From Photorhabdus bodei (lineage in GTDB: Bacteria; Pseudomonadota; Gammaproteobacteria; Enterobacterales; Enterobacteriaceae): DNA of 64,000 nt. Positions within the stretch are counted from its first letter, which is position 1. Every line of letters begins with the position of its first letter. Below the pieces are notes generated by a model. It was not told where the DNA came from. It saw only the letters and a program-made list of their open reading frames with translations, and did not search any database. This document shows, one piece after another, positions 47,931 through 59,929 of this stretch. The stretch spans positions 124,001 to 188,000 of the forward strand of contig NZ_NSCM01000003.1 of NCBI RefSeq assembly GCF_003287735.1, written 5' to 3'. The position numbers were made by a program, and so were the translations under genes.

Positions 47931-48881
47931 TTAAAGCCAGTTCTTCCGCTTAAAATAGAGATACGGTGCAAGGCCGGCCGCAATCATTAAACCAATTGCG
48001 CCCGGATAACCAAATGTCCAGTGTAACTCCGGCATAAATTCAAAGTTCATACCATAACTGGAAGCCACCAGCGTTGGCGGCAGGAATACCACAGAGACAA
48101 CCGAGAAGATTTTGATAATTCGACTCTGTTCAATATTGATAAAACCCATTGCCGCCTGCATCAAGAAATTAACTTTTTGAAACAAAGATTCATTATGTGG
48201 CAACAGTGATTCAATATCCCGCAAGATTTCACGGGCCTGCTCTAGTTGAGCTCCCGGCAAACGGGCCCGTCGCACCAAGAAGTTAAGCGCACGCTGTGTA
48301 TCCATAAGACATAAGCGAACCTTCCAGCTAATATCTTCCTGTTCAGCAAGACTGGACAAGGCAATATCAAACTCATCACCCTGTTTCCCTTCCATAATGA
48401 CCCGGCTCAGGGATTCCAGCACGCTGTAAATATTTTCGATGACATCAGCCAACTGTTCAATCTTGGTTTCAAACAGATCCATCAGCACTTCATAAGCATT
48501 ACCATCGACTAATGTCTGATTACGAGCACGCATACGATACAATCGGAACGCAGGGAGCTCCCGCTCTCGCAACGTATAGAGACGACCATCACGAATAGTA
48601 AATGCAACTGTTGCGTTGCCAGCATGGTCTTCCGCGTCTTCAAAGTAAAAAAACGAGTGGACGTGTATCCCGTCTTCATCTTCAAAAAAACGCGCCGACG
48701 CCTCAATGTCATCCAGTTCCGGTCGGGTTGCCAGAATTTGGCCTAATTCATTTTGAACTTGCAGCCTGTCTTGTTCTTCCGGCTCAACCAAATCTACCCA
48801 TAAGGAATCAGATAACTTTTCTCCCTCTTCAAATTCAAGACGGAGCAGGCGATTATTCTCTAACTTAAATGCGCTCAGCAT
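47931..48881 (-). CDS. corA: Magnesium/cobalt transporter CorA
   Basis: A 316-residue inner-membrane ion channel. A large acidic cytoplasmic funnel (1-250) precedes two C-terminal helices. The pore signature [11 protein letters not shown] lies after the first helix. Full length with a KRKNWL end. It lies next to uvrD as in E. coli. Confidence 0.96.
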   Translation of the reverse strand: MLSAFKLENNRLLRLEFEEGEKLSDSLWVDLVEPEEQDRLQVQNELGQILATRPELDDIEASARFFEDEDGIHVHSFFYFEDAEDHAGNATVAFTIRDGRLYTLRERELPAFRLYRMRARNQTLVDGNAYEVLMDLFETKIEQLADVIENIYSVLESLSRVIMEGKQGDEFDIALSSLAEQEDISWKVRLCLMDTQRALNFLVRRARLPGAQLEQAREILRDIESLLPHNESLFQKVNFLMQAAMGFINIEQSRIIKIFSVVSVVFLPPTLVASSYGMNFEFMPELHWTFGYPGAIGLMIAAGLAPYLYFKRKNWL

Positions 48882-48976
48882 GTATCATAAGTCTCCTTTA
48901 CTCCCTACGTGATCGTAAGGCGCGAATGTTACGCTTAGAAGAAAAAGCCTGTCAACATTCAACCTGGATATTATTT

Positions 48977-51139
48977 TCAGACCATTTCAAGTCTGGCATA
49001 AGCAGCAACCAGCCACTTAATCCCTTCCCCTTGAAACGCGATTTGCAATCGGCTATTTTCACCACTCCCCTCCATATTGACAATGGTTCCTTCACCAAAT
49101 TTAGGATGACGAACACGTTGCCCAAGAGCATAACCGCTATCATTGGAGCTAATTGGTGTACCTAACCGACTATGGCTAACTGGACGAGATACTGTCGCAC
49201 GTAACCGAACTTCTTCAATACATTCTGACGGCAGTTCCCCAATAAAACGAGATGGCCGATGATAAACCTCTTTGCCATATAAACGACGACTTTCGGCATA
49301 AGTGATGGTCAGCTTTTCCATTGCACGTGTCAGCCCCACATAAGCCAAACGACGCTCCTCTTCCAAACGTCCACCTTCTTCAATCGACATCTGGCTTGGG
49401 AACATGCCTTCTTCCATGCCAACAATAAATACCTGTGGGAATTCCAGTCCTTTAGCCGAATGTAATGTCATCAGTTGCACCGAATCTTGATAGGCATCGG
49501 CCTGCCCTTCTCCCGATTCCAGCGCGGCATGGGAAAGAAACGCCTGCAATGGCGTAAAATCTTCATCCTCTTCCTGATAGCTAAACTGGCGAGTCGCCGT
49601 GACAAGCTCTTCAAGGTTTTCAATACGCGCCTGCGCTTTTTCACCTTTTTCCTGCTGATACATTGCCCGCAGGCCAGAATCACGGATAACCCTGTCAGTC
49701 TGAACATGCAATGGCATATCTTCAGTTTCTGTCGATAATGCGTCAATCAGTTCAATAAAACGCTGTAAGGAAGCAGCGGCACGCCCAGCCAGCACTTTCT
49801 CTTGAAGCAATATCTGACAACAGTCCCACAACGTTTGCTGCCGTTCACGTGCCGCTTGGCGCACAATATCTAAAGTTCTGTCACCAATACCACGGGTAGG
49901 CGTATTCACCACACGTTCAAACGCCGCGTCATCATGACGATTGGCAATCAAACGCAGGTAAGCCAGTGCATCTTTAATTTCCTGACGTTCAAAGAATCGT
50001 TGACCGCCATAAATACGGTATGGCATTGATACCTGTAACAGCGCCTCTTCCAGTACACGGGACTGAGCGTTGCTGCGGTAAAGTATGGCACAGTTTTTCA
50101 GGGCACCACCATTTTCAAGCCAGTTTTTTATCCGGCCGACCACATAACGGGCTTCATCCAGTTCATTAAATGCACAATAAAGGGAGATGGGCTCACCCTC
50201 TATACCATCAGTCCACAGATTTTTACCCAGACGATCACTGTTATTGGCAATCAGTGTATTGGCAACTTTCAAAATATTACTGGTGGAACGGTAATTCTGC
50301 TCCAAACGGATAGTTTCAGCGCCGGGAAAATCTTTCAGAAAACGCTGAATATTCTCAACTTGAGCCCCACGCCAACCATAAATAGATTGATCATCATCCC
50401 CGACAATCATCACTTTGCCTGTTTCCCCTGCCAACAGATGGATCCAAGCATATTGAATACTGTTAGTGTCCTGAAACTCATCCACTAGAATATTAGTAAA
50501 GCGACCACGGTAATGTTGCAGGATCTGAGGTTTATTCAGCCACAACTCATGAGCTCGCAGTAAAAGCTCAGCAAAATCCACTAGCCCAGCCCGATCACAA
50601 GCCTCCTGGTAAGCCTGATAAATTTTCTGCCATGTCGCCTCAACAGGGTTGCCATAACTTTCAATATGCCGTGGCCGCAATCCTTCATCTTTTTTACCAT
50701 TGATGTACCACATGCCTTGACGAACTGGCCATTGTTTATCATCCAGATTCATCGCTTTGATAATGCGTTTAAGCAGGCGATTTTGATCTTCACTGTCAAG
50801 AATCTGAAAATCCTGTGGCAAATTAGCATCCAGATGATGGGCTCGTAACAAACGATGAGCCAAACCGTGAAACGTACCAATCCACATTCCACCTTGACTG
50901 GTACCGATCAAGTTTTCAATCCGATGACGCATCTCCGCAGCCGCTTTATTGGTGAAGGTCACGGCCATAATGGAAAATGGCGAAGCTTTCTCCACCGATA
51001 ACAACCAAGCAATTCGGTGTACCAGAACCCGGGTTTTACCACTCCCCGCGCCAGCTAATACCAACATATTAGTCCGCGGAGCAGCTACAGCTTCCCGTTG
51101 TTTGTCATTCAGACTTTCGAGCAGATAGGAGACGTCCAT
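48977..51139 (-). CDS. uvrD: DNA helicase II UvrD
   Basis: 720 residues of superfamily 1 helicase for mismatch and excision repair. AGAGSGKTRVL (Walker A), DEFQDTN, GDDDQSIYGWRGA, EQNYRST, TLHSAKGLEFPQVF and YVGLTRA are present. ATG 51139 gives MDVSYLLESLNDKQ, matching E. coli; the frame opening at 51151 is rejected. The C-terminal RNA-polymerase-binding tail (GQRVRHPKFGEGTIV) is intact. Confidence 0.97.
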   Translation of the reverse strand: MDVSYLLESLNDKQREAVAAPRTNMLVLAGAGSGKTRVLVHRIAWLLSVEKASPFSIMAVTFTNKAAAEMRHRIENLIGTSQGGMWIGTFHGLAHRLLRAHHLDANLPQDFQILDSEDQNRLLKRIIKAMNLDDKQWPVRQGMWYINGKKDEGLRPRHIESYGNPVEATWQKIYQAYQEACDRAGLVDFAELLLRAHELWLNKPQILQHYRGRFTNILVDEFQDTNSIQYAWIHLLAGETGKVMIVGDDDQSIYGWRGAQVENIQRFLKDFPGAETIRLEQNYRSTSNILKVANTLIANNSDRLGKNLWTDGIEGEPISLYCAFNELDEARYVVGRIKNWLENGGALKNCAILYRSNAQSRVLEEALLQVSMPYRIYGGQRFFERQEIKDALAYLRLIANRHDDAAFERVVNTPTRGIGDRTLDIVRQAARERQQTLWDCCQILLQEKVLAGRAAASLQRFIELIDALSTETEDMPLHVQTDRVIRDSGLRAMYQQEKGEKAQARIENLEELVTATRQFSYQEEDEDFTPLQAFLSHAALESGEGQADAYQDSVQLMTLHSAKGLEFPQVFIVGMEEGMFPSQMSIEEGGRLEEERRLAYVGLTRAMEKLTITYAESRRLYGKEVYHRPSRFIGELPSECIEEVRLRATVSRPVSHSRLGTPISSNDSGYALGQRVRHPKFGEGTIVNMEGSGENSRLQIAFQGEGIKWLVAAYARLEMV

Positions 51140-51205
51140 AGTTACCATCAATTGATTAGACAGCGCCCAGAGGTTGCTGTGTTTTTATACAGAATAATTT
51201 CTCGA

Positions 51206-51922
51206 TTATATCAATGCTGTCAAAGAAGCCAAATCGTAAATCTCAATGTGAGGCAGTAGGCAGCTTTCCATCGTCTGCAATAATTTTTTATTCTTAGTAT
51301 TCATCCAGCAAGCTTGCATACCACTACGCAGTGCCCCTGCCACATCAGTATTCAAGTCATCACCGACATGTAAGATTTGCCCAAGCGCTAAACCCAGACG
51401 ATCCGCAGCCAAACAGTACATATCGCTGCAAGGTTTTGAACGCCCATCAGGGCCAGCTTTCAGCACAAATTTAAAATAAGGGGCAAGACCACAAGCAGCG
51501 GGTTCCGCATTGCCATTAGTAATGGCTACTAGTGGCATCTGTTCAGCAAGTGCCGCCAGGGTCTTATGTGTTGATTCAGGAATATCAATCCGATTACGCC
51601 AGAGGGTGAAATGCGCCATGACATCATCTGCCCCCCGATCAGCATCTTCACGGCTAAAACCGTAATGGCAAAACATCAACTTTGAAGAGTGCCAGCGCCA
51701 TAAAGTCATGTCATGACAAATTTCAGGATACTGCTCAAGTGTCAATTCACGGAAAGCACATAGATCCTGATGATTAAGATGACTGAACCTAGGATCATAC
51801 CGCCGTACAAAATTCAGTACTTCCTCTTCCGTTTTATCCATAACTGGATGATTATCATACAGCGTATCATCCAGATCAAATGTCATCGCTAACACTGGCG
51901 CAAGAGGCCGATAAAAACGCAT
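51206..51922 (-). CDS. yigB: Flavin-pathway HAD phosphatase YigB
   Basis: A 238-residue HAD phosphatase. MTFDLDDTLYDN carries the nucleophile, ITNGNAEP is motif II and GRSKPCSDMY with HVGDDLNTDV are motifs III-IV. The E. coli protein dephosphorylates a riboflavin precursor. It overlaps the xerC stop by one base, showing coupling. Confidence 0.93.
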   Translation of the reverse strand: MRFYRPLAPVLAMTFDLDDTLYDNHPVMDKTEEEVLNFVRRYDPRFSHLNHQDLCAFRELTLEQYPEICHDMTLWRWHSSKLMFCHYGFSREDADRGADDVMAHFTLWRNRIDIPESTHKTLAALAEQMPLVAITNGNAEPAACGLAPYFKFVLKAGPDGRSKPCSDMYCLAADRLGLALGQILHVGDDLNTDVAGALRSGMQACWMNTKNKKLLQTMESCLLPHIEIYDLASLTALI

Positions 51923-52833
51923 TACGATTTCCCCCGTTTGGCTCTGGGATGGGCTACATCATACACTTTTGTCAAATGCTGGAAATCCAAATGAGTATAG
52001 ATTTGTGTGGAGGATAGGCTGGCATGACCAAGTAATTCCTGAACTGCGCGCAAATCACCACTGGATTCCAGAATATGAGTGGCAAAAGAGTGGCGCAATT
52101 TATGAGGATGAATATGACTACTCATTCCCTGGCGTATTCCCCACTGAGCAAACCGTTTTTGTACATTACGGGTTGATATCCGCCGCCCACTCTTTGAGAC
52201 AAAAACGGCATTATCCTCCGGCTCGAATAGTTCCCGCATTGCCAACCAACGATTAAGCCATTCAACCGCGGTATGTCCCAAAGGCACCTTCCGCTCTTTA
52301 CTGCCTTTACCTGAAACCCATACTTCTCCACTTTCAAGCTCCAGATGCTGGCAATCAAGGCTCACCAACTCCGACAAACGTAATCCAGCACCATACATCA
52401 CTTCCAACATCGTCCGGTCACGCACCGATAATGGATCATTAAAATTGATATTCAGCAACTGGTTCACTTCATCCACATCGATATTTTTCGGCAAGTGACG
52501 CTTGGTTCCCGGCATGCTGACGGTTTTACTCGGGTTAACGGAAATATCCCCTTGAGTCACCAGCCAATCAAGGAAACTACGCAAGGAAGATAAACGCAAC
52601 GCCAAGCTAGCTGACTGTAAGCCAGCCCGACGACTACGTGTTACCAACATCCTCACTTTCACTGGATCAAGATCTTTCCATTGGCTGACACCCATTTCTA
52701 AAACCATCTCAGCCAATGTGGCAAGCTGGCGACGATAATTGATGATAGTCACTGGACTTAACCGACGCTCTACCCTGAGATACCGCAAAAATGCCTCAAT
52801 CGGCTCCAGTAACCGGTCAATTTCCTGCATCAT
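51922..52833 (-). CDS. xerC: Site-specific recombinase XerC
   Basis: A 303-residue tyrosine recombinase that resolves chromosome dimers at dif with XerD. Catalytic parts: [31 protein letters not shown] and the tyrosine in TQIYTHLD. The N-terminal DNA-binding domain is complete. Start is at 52833 or the next ATG; the gene overlaps yigA. Confidence 0.96.
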   Translation of the reverse strand: MMQEIDRLLEPIEAFLRYLRVERRLSPVTIINYRRQLATLAEMVLEMGVSQWKDLDPVKVRMLVTRSRRAGLQSASLALRLSSLRSFLDWLVTQGDISVNPSKTVSMPGTKRHLPKNIDVDEVNQLLNINFNDPLSVRDRTMLEVMYGAGLRLSELVSLDCQHLELESGEVWVSGKGSKERKVPLGHTAVEWLNRWLAMRELFEPEDNAVFVSKSGRRISTRNVQKRFAQWGIRQGMSSHIHPHKLRHSFATHILESSGDLRAVQELLGHASLSSTQIYTHLDFQHLTKVYDVAHPRAKRGKS

Positions 52834-53534
52834 ATTCGTTTAATCCAACGAGACAATATATCCGGCAATAACTTAGCCAGATGCTCAAGCATGTCAGTTC
52901 CCATGTCTTCTTGATAATGTTGATGATTCCGACTGTTAAATATCACCATACCCAGTTCGCCCCTCGTTCCCAGTAGGGAGACGGCAACCGAACCGACATG
53001 CTGAACTTGCGGCAACAACAATAGAATTTCCGGCCCATTTAGCATACCGAGATAGTGGTTTTTATTACCAAAACGCTGAATACGGATTGGTTCAAAAGCA
53101 TTGCGAGAAAGTGCTAAATCAGGCGCATCAAGTGGTGCACCAATATGCCATTTATCATTGAAAAGACGGATACTGGCACTATTTAGTCCCATATTCTTAG
53201 CCCATAAACTTAACCGACTAAGCATATCTTGCAAACTCTCTGCCGCAACCAAATTAACAAGTAATTTAAGCAACTGCTCAAACAGTTGTTCATTCACTCT
53301 AGCCTGCTCCATGAGCAGAGTTATATCTTCTTCCAGATAAGCAATCCGCGCTCTCTGGCGGCTCATATACCATTCAACCAAAGAAACCGTTTCTCGTACC
53401 GGATGAGGAACCCGCATCTGTTCAACGACACATGCATTACGGATAAAGAAATTGGGGTTTTCCAATAAATAATCCACAACAGTCTGATCATCAAGTATGC
53501 CATTGATGTTTAACTGCTCTTCTTTTTTCTCCAT
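52830..53534 (-). CDS. yigA: DUF484-family protein YigA
   Basis: About 234 residues with a coiled region ([22 protein letters not shown] split by families as a linker) followed by a GAF-like domain. It belongs to the conserved dapF-yigA-xerC-yigB-uvrD operon. Its function is not known. ATG 53534 is chosen over a TTG at 53555. It overlaps the xerC start. Confidence 0.85.
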   Translation of the reverse strand: MEKKEEQLNINGILDDQTVVDYLLENPNFFIRNACVVEQMRVPHPVRETVSLVEWYMSRQRARIAYLEEDITLLMEQARVNEQLFEQLLKLLVNLVAAESLQDMLSRLSLWAKNMGLNSASIRLFNDKWHIGAPLDAPDLALSRNAFEPIRIQRFGNKNHYLGMLNGPEILLLLPQVQHVGSVAVSLLGTRGELGMVIFNSRNHQHYQEDMGTDMLEHLAKLLPDILSRWIKRI

Positions 53535-53566
53535 CTCCAATGCCCCGCAGCTCAAAACAGAATCGA

Positions 53567-54391
53567 TTACAGATGAATTGTACCATCATAAACATGCGTC
53601 GCCGGTCCCGTCATATAGAGCGGTTTTCCCGGCCCATCCCAACAGATAAACAGTGAACCTCCCGGCAAATCTACCCGAACGTGATTGTCGAGCAATTGCT
53701 GCTGAATACCTACTGCGACCGCTGCACAAGCACCACTGCCACAAGCTTGGGTTTCCCCAACGCCACGTTCATAAACCCGTAAGCAGATATGACCACGGTT
53801 TAAAATTTGCATGAAACCAATATTCGCCCGTTCAGGAAATCTTTCGTGGCTTTCCAAAGCTGGCCCTAAAATATCTACTTCGGCCGTTTCCACGTCTGAC
53901 ACTTGAATCACACAATGAGGATTCCCCATAGAGACAACACCACAAAGAACGGTTCTCTCTACTACCCGTAAAATATAGGTTTTTTCCGCCCTTAACGCAC
54001 GAAATGGTACATGATGCGGCTCAAATTCAGGTTCCCCCATATTAACGCAAACCTGATCATCATTGGTGATGCTCAGCATCATCCGCCCCGATTGCGTGCT
54101 GACTTTAATATCACGCTTATTAATTAATCCCTTAAGACGGACAAAACGGGCAAAACAACGCGCTCCATTGCCACACTGCGCAACTTCACTGCCGTCAGCA
54201 TTAAAAATACGATAGTGAAAATCCATATCCGGATCATAAGGTGCTTCAACAATTAATAATTGATCGAAGCCCACACCAGTATGTCTATCTGCCAAACGGC
54301 AGATCAATTCTGGTGAGAAATAAACATTTTGGGTCACGGCATCAACGACCATAAAGTCATTACCTAGACCATGCATTTTGGAGAACTGCAT
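53567..54391 (-). CDS. dapF: Diaminopimelate epimerase
   Basis: 274 residues. It interconverts LL- and meso-diaminopimelate for lysine and peptidoglycan. The two catalytic cysteines lie in AQCGNGARC and [13 protein letters not shown] 54391 gives [13 protein letters not shown] as in E. coli; the frame open to 54403 adds four residues and is less likely. Confidence 0.97.
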   Translation of the reverse strand: MQFSKMHGLGNDFMVVDAVTQNVYFSPELICRLADRHTGVGFDQLLIVEAPYDPDMDFHYRIFNADGSEVAQCGNGARCFARFVRLKGLINKRDIKVSTQSGRMMLSITNDDQVCVNMGEPEFEPHHVPFRALRAEKTYILRVVERTVLCGVVSMGNPHCVIQVSDVETAEVDILGPALESHERFPERANIGFMQILNRGHICLRVYERGVGETQACGSGACAAVAVGIQQQLLDNHVRVDLPGGSLFICWDGPGKPLYMTGPATHVYDGTIHL

Positions 54392-54439
54392 ATAATGCTC
54401 CACCGTAAACCGTAGCTACTGACTATCGGCTTATCTCGC

Positions 54440-54634
54440 TTATTTCTGAGAGGTGCTATCCACTTTCTGCCCTTGCTGCCCTTGCTGCCCAGTATTTGGG
54501 GAAATCTGAGACGCAGTTGTCGCCTTCTCTGTCGATGGTTGTTCTGGAGGAAAATAGAGAGGACCTTTCAGTCCACAGCCGGAAAGTACAAATAGGGTTA
54601 TGATAGCCAGAAATCCGCGTAATTTTTTCTTCAT
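54440..54634 (-). CDS. lptM: LptD-assembly lipoprotein LptM (YifL)
   Basis: A 64-residue lipoprotein. Signal peptide, lipobox LSGC and the invariant CGLKGPLYFPP follow, then a Gln-rich tail (GQQGQQGQK). The E. coli protein promotes LptD oxidation and assembly. It precedes dapF as in E. coli. Confidence 0.92.
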   Translation of the reverse strand: MKKKLRGFLAIITLFVLSGCGLKGPLYFPPEQPSTEKATTASQISPNTGQQGQQGQKVDSTSQK

Positions 54635-54712
54635 TGCATTAATGCCTGTAATTCATACGTCAATATTCTCTATAATCGCAGTTAGACCTCGAAAAGCAAA
54701 TAGGAAATGAAG

Positions 54713-55033
54713 ATGAACGACAGTGAATTTCACCAGTTAGCTGACCAACTGATGCTTTATATCGAAGGGCAGTTAGATAATTATGATGGCAATGCTGATA
54801 TCGACTGTGAAACCAATGGCGGCGTCATGACCCTGAGCTTTGATAATGACAGCAAAATTATTATCAATCGCCAGGAACCTTTCCATCAAATCTGGTTGGC
54901 AACCAAAGGCGGTGGTTATCATTTTGATTACAAAGAAGGTCAGTGGATTTGTGACCGCAGTGGTGACAATTTTTTAACCATGCTAGCACACGCCATCACC
55001 GAACAAAGTGGCGAACAGTTCAGTTTTCCATAA
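54713..55033 (+). CDS. cyaY: Frataxin-like iron-sulfur protein CyaY
   Basis: 106 residues from ATG 54713, [14 protein letters not shown]. The acidic ridge of helix 1 and [15 protein letters not shown] are the frataxin signature. It tunes iron-sulfur cluster assembly on IscS. ATG 54707 is too near the AGGA ribosome site, so 54713 is chosen. It is divergent from lptM and convergent with cyaA. Confidence 0.95.
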   Translation: MNDSEFHQLADQLMLYIEGQLDNYDGNADIDCETNGGVMTLSFDNDSKIIINRQEPFHQIWLATKGGGYHFDYKEGQWICDRSGDNFLTMLAHAITEQSGEQFSFP

Positions 55034-55041
55034 TTGAACCC

Positions 55042-55060
55042 TACCCCGCATCGCGGGGTA
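55042..55060. terminator. Hairpin between cyaY and cyaA
   Basis: TACCCCGC-ATC-GCGGGGTA, a perfect 8-base stem between two convergent genes. It lacks a strong T-run on either strand, so it may end transcription only weakly in both directions. Confidence 0.6.
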
Positions 55061-55062
55061 AA

Positions 55063-57633
55063 TCAGTAATGTGACATAAAACGATAAGGTTCTGGCTGCT
55101 CTTCATTTTCCCCATCATGAGCCACACACAAATGTGAAAAAGATGATTCACTAAATGGAATCACCTGAATCTGGCCTTTCATTTGCACAATCTGATAAAA
55201 CTGTGGCAAGTTAAAGTTGATAAAACTTGATCCGTAGGTAAACCGATCATGAGATGAAGAATAAAACCGACTGACGTCACGTACCAATTCTTCCTTACTT
55301 CCCTCACAATGAGAATAAATTTCCACCCGGTTGGTTTCATCCAGAATATAAATATTAAAACCTTGATTATCTGGCGTATTTTCGAAGAAAAATTGAATAA
55401 TGCCCTCACTGGCAAAGCCATCAACCACCGCGGGCAAATGTGTCTCTTTGGTATTAATTTTCACCGGCAACCCATGCAATTTGTTATTAGAAATTGCCCC
55501 ATAGAATTCCACGGCATTTTCCAATTTCTGCACAGATACGTTAAGACGTTCAAAGAATAGCCCCCAAGTCTGGCCGGCAATACGTAATGCTTTAAAACGA
55601 CCAGGGTCCTGACGATTGCTGGATAAACGTAATTCAATACATTCAGATACCAGTTGCTGGATCCGGGTTCGGATAAGCCCTCGTAAATGTTCGCTGTAAC
55701 AGAACACTTCAACAGCCGCTGGCGGTGCAGCATCTTGATGCATTTTACCCAGTATGGTCTTCAACGCTTCCAGCACAGATTGCCCACCACTAAAGTGTAA
55801 AGTCCTCACTTCATTCCATGAATTACGATAAAGTAAGTCAATGCTTTCCACCAAACACTGTTGCGATTCACCAAAACTGAATACATCAAGCTTACGGAAA
55901 TCAAAATGTACAACCTGATTGGAAAATTCAGCGGTCGGATCTTTCTCCAGATTGACAATAATTGCCAAATGGCGAATTTCACATGGGCTATAGAGTGCTT
56001 TCGGTGTCGGTGATGGTAGACGGATGGGAAAATGGGTAGAAATATCATTAATCAATTCATATAGCTTCAGCTCATCACATTGAGTTTCGCCATGATGAAT
56101 ATGGATACACGATTTTTCTGTTAATAAACCGTTAAAGTAGGTCCACGACACCAGTTTATTGAGATAACGATTATATTCCAGAGGTTGATGACCAATGATC
56201 GATCCAATAACCGGAGCCTGATTGTAGAGATACCAACCGCTACGGTTCGCACGTCCTTGAGGGACATAAATAAATGTTAAATTTTTCTCTGATAGGTCTG
56301 GCGAAATTTGCGGATTAACCAGCGTTACTTTCCCTGGCAATGCTTCAAACGCAGCATAAAGTTTACGCGTCAGCACACCAATATCCTGTGGACTGGCACT
56401 GACACTCAGATTATTACGGCGAGCAAAACGGATAAGATTACGATAGCTCTGCATCATGGTATCGAGCAGTTCATTATGCGCATCACGAACCTGTTCAATT
56501 TTCCATGAGTTGCGGTTATCCAAAATTTTCAATCGTTCTGGATCCCATTTCCACTCATAGACCAATTGGGTCAAAACCTGACGTCGCCAGCCAATGCAGC
56601 CTTTATCATCTTGATTTAGAGAGAGCTTTTCACAAACTTTTAAATAAAAACATCGACGTATTAGATCTAAACGGGTCGTATCATTAATTTCTATCAGATA
56701 ACGGGTAACACGCTCAAGCATCATGCTGTATGCATCAAGGCCAAAGGAGACTATTTCACCCGCATGTAGGCGCTGTTTCATCTCCATTGCCAGTAACTTA
56801 CCATTGGGATATTCCCAAGAATAGGCTTCCAGTAACAAGCTTTTTAATACGGCTTTATAAGGGGAATCGATACTTTTGTAGAGTTGCCATAAGCTAGCAC
56901 CAAAGTACTCTTCAGCAGATAGTTCACCCAATCCACCGAGATCAAGCCACTCATTTGGCGTCAGAACACCTTGCGCATAAAGCGATAAAACATATTCATC
57001 ATAATGGCGTTCTTCTTCTACGGGCACCATTTCCCATAACAAACGCTTACCCGCCATACGTACAGCGGTACGATAAAATTCATCAAGTAACAGAATATGC
57101 TGAGTAGAACCGCAGTCCTCACCACCGAGGCTACCACTCGCATTATGGCGAAAGCGGTTTTCATCAATAAGAAAAAAATTGACTTCAATACTAAGCGCTG
57201 CCGCCCACTGTTCAATAAGCGTACACTTACGTTGCAGCAAAAGGCGCTCATCATTATCAAGCCATGACTGATGACATACCCAGATATCCAAATCAGAACA
57301 ACCGCTCTGCCCGATTGATGAAGTACTGCCCATTGAGTAAATACCGGTAATAGGAAGTTCACCATTGGCAGGCTGTTCTATGAAGTGATCTAATTTATTT
57401 TCTAAATCATTAAGATAAGATTTTTGTGCTTCATCATGCACGAAAAAACATACGCCATAGGGAACATTACCGTTAATGTAACCTGGCATCATCGGATGAT
57501 GATAATGCAATAATACTGGCAGTAAACTGTATACCTGTTTAAATTCCGCACTCATGGCGGTAGAGGCGCGTTCTAACCTGAGTTGGTTTATCGCATCCAG
57601 TCTCTGCTTCAGTGTTTCGATATAAAGGTACAA
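55063..57633 (-). CDS. cyaA: Adenylate cyclase, class I
   Basis: 856 residues. Makes cyclic AMP. The N-terminal catalytic half has [19 protein letters not shown] and the C-terminal half regulates by EIIA-Glc. The start is TTG 57633 ([16 protein letters not shown]), the same weak start codon as in E. coli, which holds CyaA low. A CRP site lies upstream. The C-terminus is close to full length. Confidence 0.97.
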   Translation of the reverse strand: MYLYIETLKQRLDAINQLRLERASTAMSAEFKQVYSLLPVLLHYHHPMMPGYINGNVPYGVCFFVHDEAQKSYLNDLENKLDHFIEQPANGELPITGIYSMGSTSSIGQSGCSDLDIWVCHQSWLDNDERLLLQRKCTLIEQWAAALSIEVNFFLIDENRFRHNASGSLGGEDCGSTQHILLLDEFYRTAVRMAGKRLLWEMVPVEEERHYDEYVLSLYAQGVLTPNEWLDLGGLGELSAEEYFGASLWQLYKSIDSPYKAVLKSLLLEAYSWEYPNGKLLAMEMKQRLHAGEIVSFGLDAYSMMLERVTRYLIEINDTTRLDLIRRCFYLKVCEKLSLNQDDKGCIGWRRQVLTQLVYEWKWDPERLKILDNRNSWKIEQVRDAHNELLDTMMQSYRNLIRFARRNNLSVSASPQDIGVLTRKLYAAFEALPGKVTLVNPQISPDLSEKNLTFIYVPQGRANRSGWYLYNQAPVIGSIIGHQPLEYNRYLNKLVSWTYFNGLLTEKSCIHIHHGETQCDELKLYELINDISTHFPIRLPSPTPKALYSPCEIRHLAIIVNLEKDPTAEFSNQVVHFDFRKLDVFSFGESQQCLVESIDLLYRNSWNEVRTLHFSGGQSVLEALKTILGKMHQDAAPPAAVEVFCYSEHLRGLIRTRIQQLVSECIELRLSSNRQDPGRFKALRIAGQTWGLFFERLNVSVQKLENAVEFYGAISNNKLHGLPVKINTKETHLPAVVDGFASEGIIQFFFENTPDNQGFNIYILDETNRVEIYSHCEGSKEELVRDVSRFYSSSHDRFTYGSSFINFNLPQFYQIVQMKGQIQVIPFSESSFSHLCVAHDGENEEQPEPYRFMSHY

Positions 57634-57740
57634 GACGTCTCGCCCGATTGAGTTCCAGTGCCCAGATAAATCCCCCGTTTCCGGCTGTTATAGCTCGATG
57701 GAATTATTTAGAATGATTTTTACCAATTTATTACCGGAAA

Positions 57741-57756
57741 CGTGATCAATTTAACA
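57741..57756 (-). promoter_or_regulatory. CRP site of cyaA
   Basis: On the minus strand TGTTAAATTGATCACG, embedded in GGTGTTAAATTGATCACGTT, appears the same as the known CRP site at the E. coli cyaA P2 promoter (from memory). It lies about 110 bases before the TTG start and implies feedback repression of cyaA by cAMP-CRP. Confidence 0.8.
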
Positions 57757-58230
57757 CCTTGTCGATAAACCGTAAAGTCAGTAAAGCAATTGAATTCGAT
57801 GCCTTATCGTACAGAAAATCAAATAATACATTGTTATATATGGGAATAATCAAAAAACCCATACCGTTTATACTTTCTTATACGAAAGAAATTTTCTCTA
57901 CCCATTTTTTCAAGTTAATGCGCGTAATACCTTGTTATCATCAACCCTATAAAAATGACTCCGTTGGCTATATTTTAATTAATGATTTTTTCCATTAGGA
58001 ATTCTTTAATTACAGAAATAATTTACTTGAAAAGTTAATTCATAATTAAATCAATCTATTTTTATAGATATCAAAATAATTTAAAAGTTAAAATTTATTT
58101 TATGCTTTAACATAACTGGCATCTCTTCTTCTCAGCCTCCTAGCTGGAAAAAAAAGTGATGAAGTGTTAAAACGAGTGCTATGTTTTTCATTTATATGAC
58201 GCCTGAAAAGCCTGAGAAATACAAACATCT
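57757..58230. other. AT-rich cyaA-hemC intergenic region
   Basis: Together with 57634-57756 this is a gap of about 600 bases between divergent cyaA and hemC. Very AT-rich. It must hold the hemC promoter, but no single -10/-35 pair stands out. No gene or repeat was seen. Confidence 0.5.
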
Positions 58231-59172
58231 ATGTCAACTAAAACCATCCGCATCGCAACCCGACAAAGCCCTCTAGCCATGTGGCAGGCGCTGTATGTTC
58301 AACAAAAACTACAACAATGTCACCCAGATTTGGAAGTTCAACTGGTTCCGATGGTAACCCAGGGCGATATTATTCTGGACACGCCTCTAGCAAAAATTGG
58401 AGGAAAAGGGCTATTTGTCAAAGAGTTAGAATTAGCTCTACTTGAAGGCCGAGCCGATATCGCCGTCCATTCAATGAAAGACGTCCCGATCTCTTTTCCT
58501 GAGGGGCTAGGTCTGGTCACTATTTGTGAACGTGATGATCCACGTGATGCTTTCGTCTCCGTGAAATATCACTCTCTTGATGAATTGCCAACAGGCAGCA
58601 TCGTTGGCACATCAAGTTTACGCCGCCAGTGTCAACTCCGTGAATTACGTCCTGATCTGATTGTCCGTGACCTTCGGGGCAATGTTGGAACCCGTCTGAA
58701 CAAGTTGGATAATGGTCACTATGATGCAATTATCCTCGCCGTCGCAGGATTGAAAAGGTTAAAACTGCATGAGCGTATCCGTACGCCATTGACGGCAGAA
58801 CAATCATTACCTGCCGTTGGTCAAGGCGCGGTAGGAATTGAATGCCGCCTCGACGACCAACAAACACAAACTCTGTTAGCACCATTAAACCACTATGATA
58901 CAGAAGTTTGTGTTCTTGCCGAACGTGCGATGAATACCCGGCTGGAAGGAGGCTGCCAAGTACCAATAGGTAGCTATGCTATCTGGCAGGACGGGAAAAT
59001 CTGGTTACGGGCATTAGTTGGCGCACCTGATGGTAGCGTTATTATTCGCGGTGAGAGAACGGCTTTCCCAAAAGATGCCTGCCAGGCAGGGGTTGAATTG
59101 GCAGAAGAGTTGTTGGAACGGGGAGCACGGGAAATTCTAACCAAAGTTTATCGAGGAAATCCCTCCACATGA
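58231..59172 (+). CDS. hemC: Hydroxymethylbilane synthase
   Basis: 313 residues. Joins four porphobilinogens. The cofactor-bearing cysteine is C242 in [27 protein letters not shown] and [11 protein letters not shown] are the substrate arginine motifs. Its stop overlaps hemD (ATGA). Confidence 0.97.
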   Translation: MSTKTIRIATRQSPLAMWQALYVQQKLQQCHPDLEVQLVPMVTQGDIILDTPLAKIGGKGLFVKELELALLEGRADIAVHSMKDVPISFPEGLGLVTICERDDPRDAFVSVKYHSLDELPTGSIVGTSSLRRQCQLRELRPDLIVRDLRGNVGTRLNKLDNGHYDAIILAVAGLKRLKLHERIRTPLTAEQSLPAVGQGAVGIECRLDDQQTQTLLAPLNHYDTEVCVLAERAMNTRLEGGCQVPIGSYAIWQDGKIWLRALVGAPDGSVIIRGERTAFPKDACQAGVELAEELLERGAREILTKVYRGNPST

Positions 59173-59909
59173 GTATTCTGGTGACTCGCCCTGCTCCTGC
59201 CGGAGAGGAACTAGTCAGAAAGTTACAGGCTGCGGGAAAAACAGCTTTCAGCGCACCTTTAATCAATATTCACCCAGGTTCAGAGCTGCCACAGCTAGCT
59301 GAGAAGCTTAACCATCTAAATACCTGTGATATGGTATTTCTATTGTCAAAAAATGCAGTTTATTATGCAAACTCTCAGTTAAATAAAATTAATCTTTCAT
59401 GGCCCAACAAGCTGATTTATTATGCTATCGGCAGATCAACCGCTCTGGCTTTTCATCAACTAACGGATATGAATGTTATCTGGTCATCAGAGGGTGAGAC
59501 CAGCGAAATTTTGCTAAAACTACCATCACTACATCAGGTTGAAAATAAACAAGCTTTGCTGCTCAGAGGAAATGGCGGACGTGAACTTATTGCCCGGACG
59601 CTGACAGAAAGAGGCGCCACAGTTAATTATTGTGAATGTTATTTCCGCGAGCCAGTAGACTACCCGGCAGCAGAATTCAGTGCCCACTGGCAAAAGTATG
59701 GAGTACAAACTTTAGTTGTAACCAGTGGCGAAATACTGCAACTATTATATAACTTAATACCTGAAAGTGATCGAAACAGGTGGTTATTGCATTGCCACCT
59801 GATTGTGGTAAGCGAGCGTCTTGCACATACCGCCCGGAACTTGGGCTGGCAGGATGTTAAAGTTGCAAAAAGTGCAGATAACGATGCCTTAATTCAGGCA
59901 CTAGAATAA
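59169..59909 (+). CDS. hemD: Uroporphyrinogen-III synthase
   Basis: 246 residues. Closes and inverts ring D of the linear bilane. This family varies much; [15 protein letters not shown] at the start and [12 protein letters not shown] are recognisable. Overlaps hemC by four bases. Confidence 0.94.
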   Translation: MSILVTRPAPAGEELVRKLQAAGKTAFSAPLINIHPGSELPQLAEKLNHLNTCDMVFLLSKNAVYYANSQLNKINLSWPNKLIYYAIGRSTALAFHQLTDMNVIWSSEGETSEILLKLPSLHQVENKQALLLRGNGGRELIARTLTERGATVNYCECYFREPVDYPAAEFSAHWQKYGVQTLVVTSGEILQLLYNLIPESDRNRWLLHCHLIVVSERLAHTARNLGWQDVKVAKSADNDALIQALE

Positions 59910-59929
59910 ACTGACATGGGATGCCCACT

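Noticed and set aside
57759..57998. A 79-codon frame in the cyaA-hemC gap.
   Set aside because: It overlaps the cyaA control region, has no ribosome site and has low-complexity AT-driven composition.
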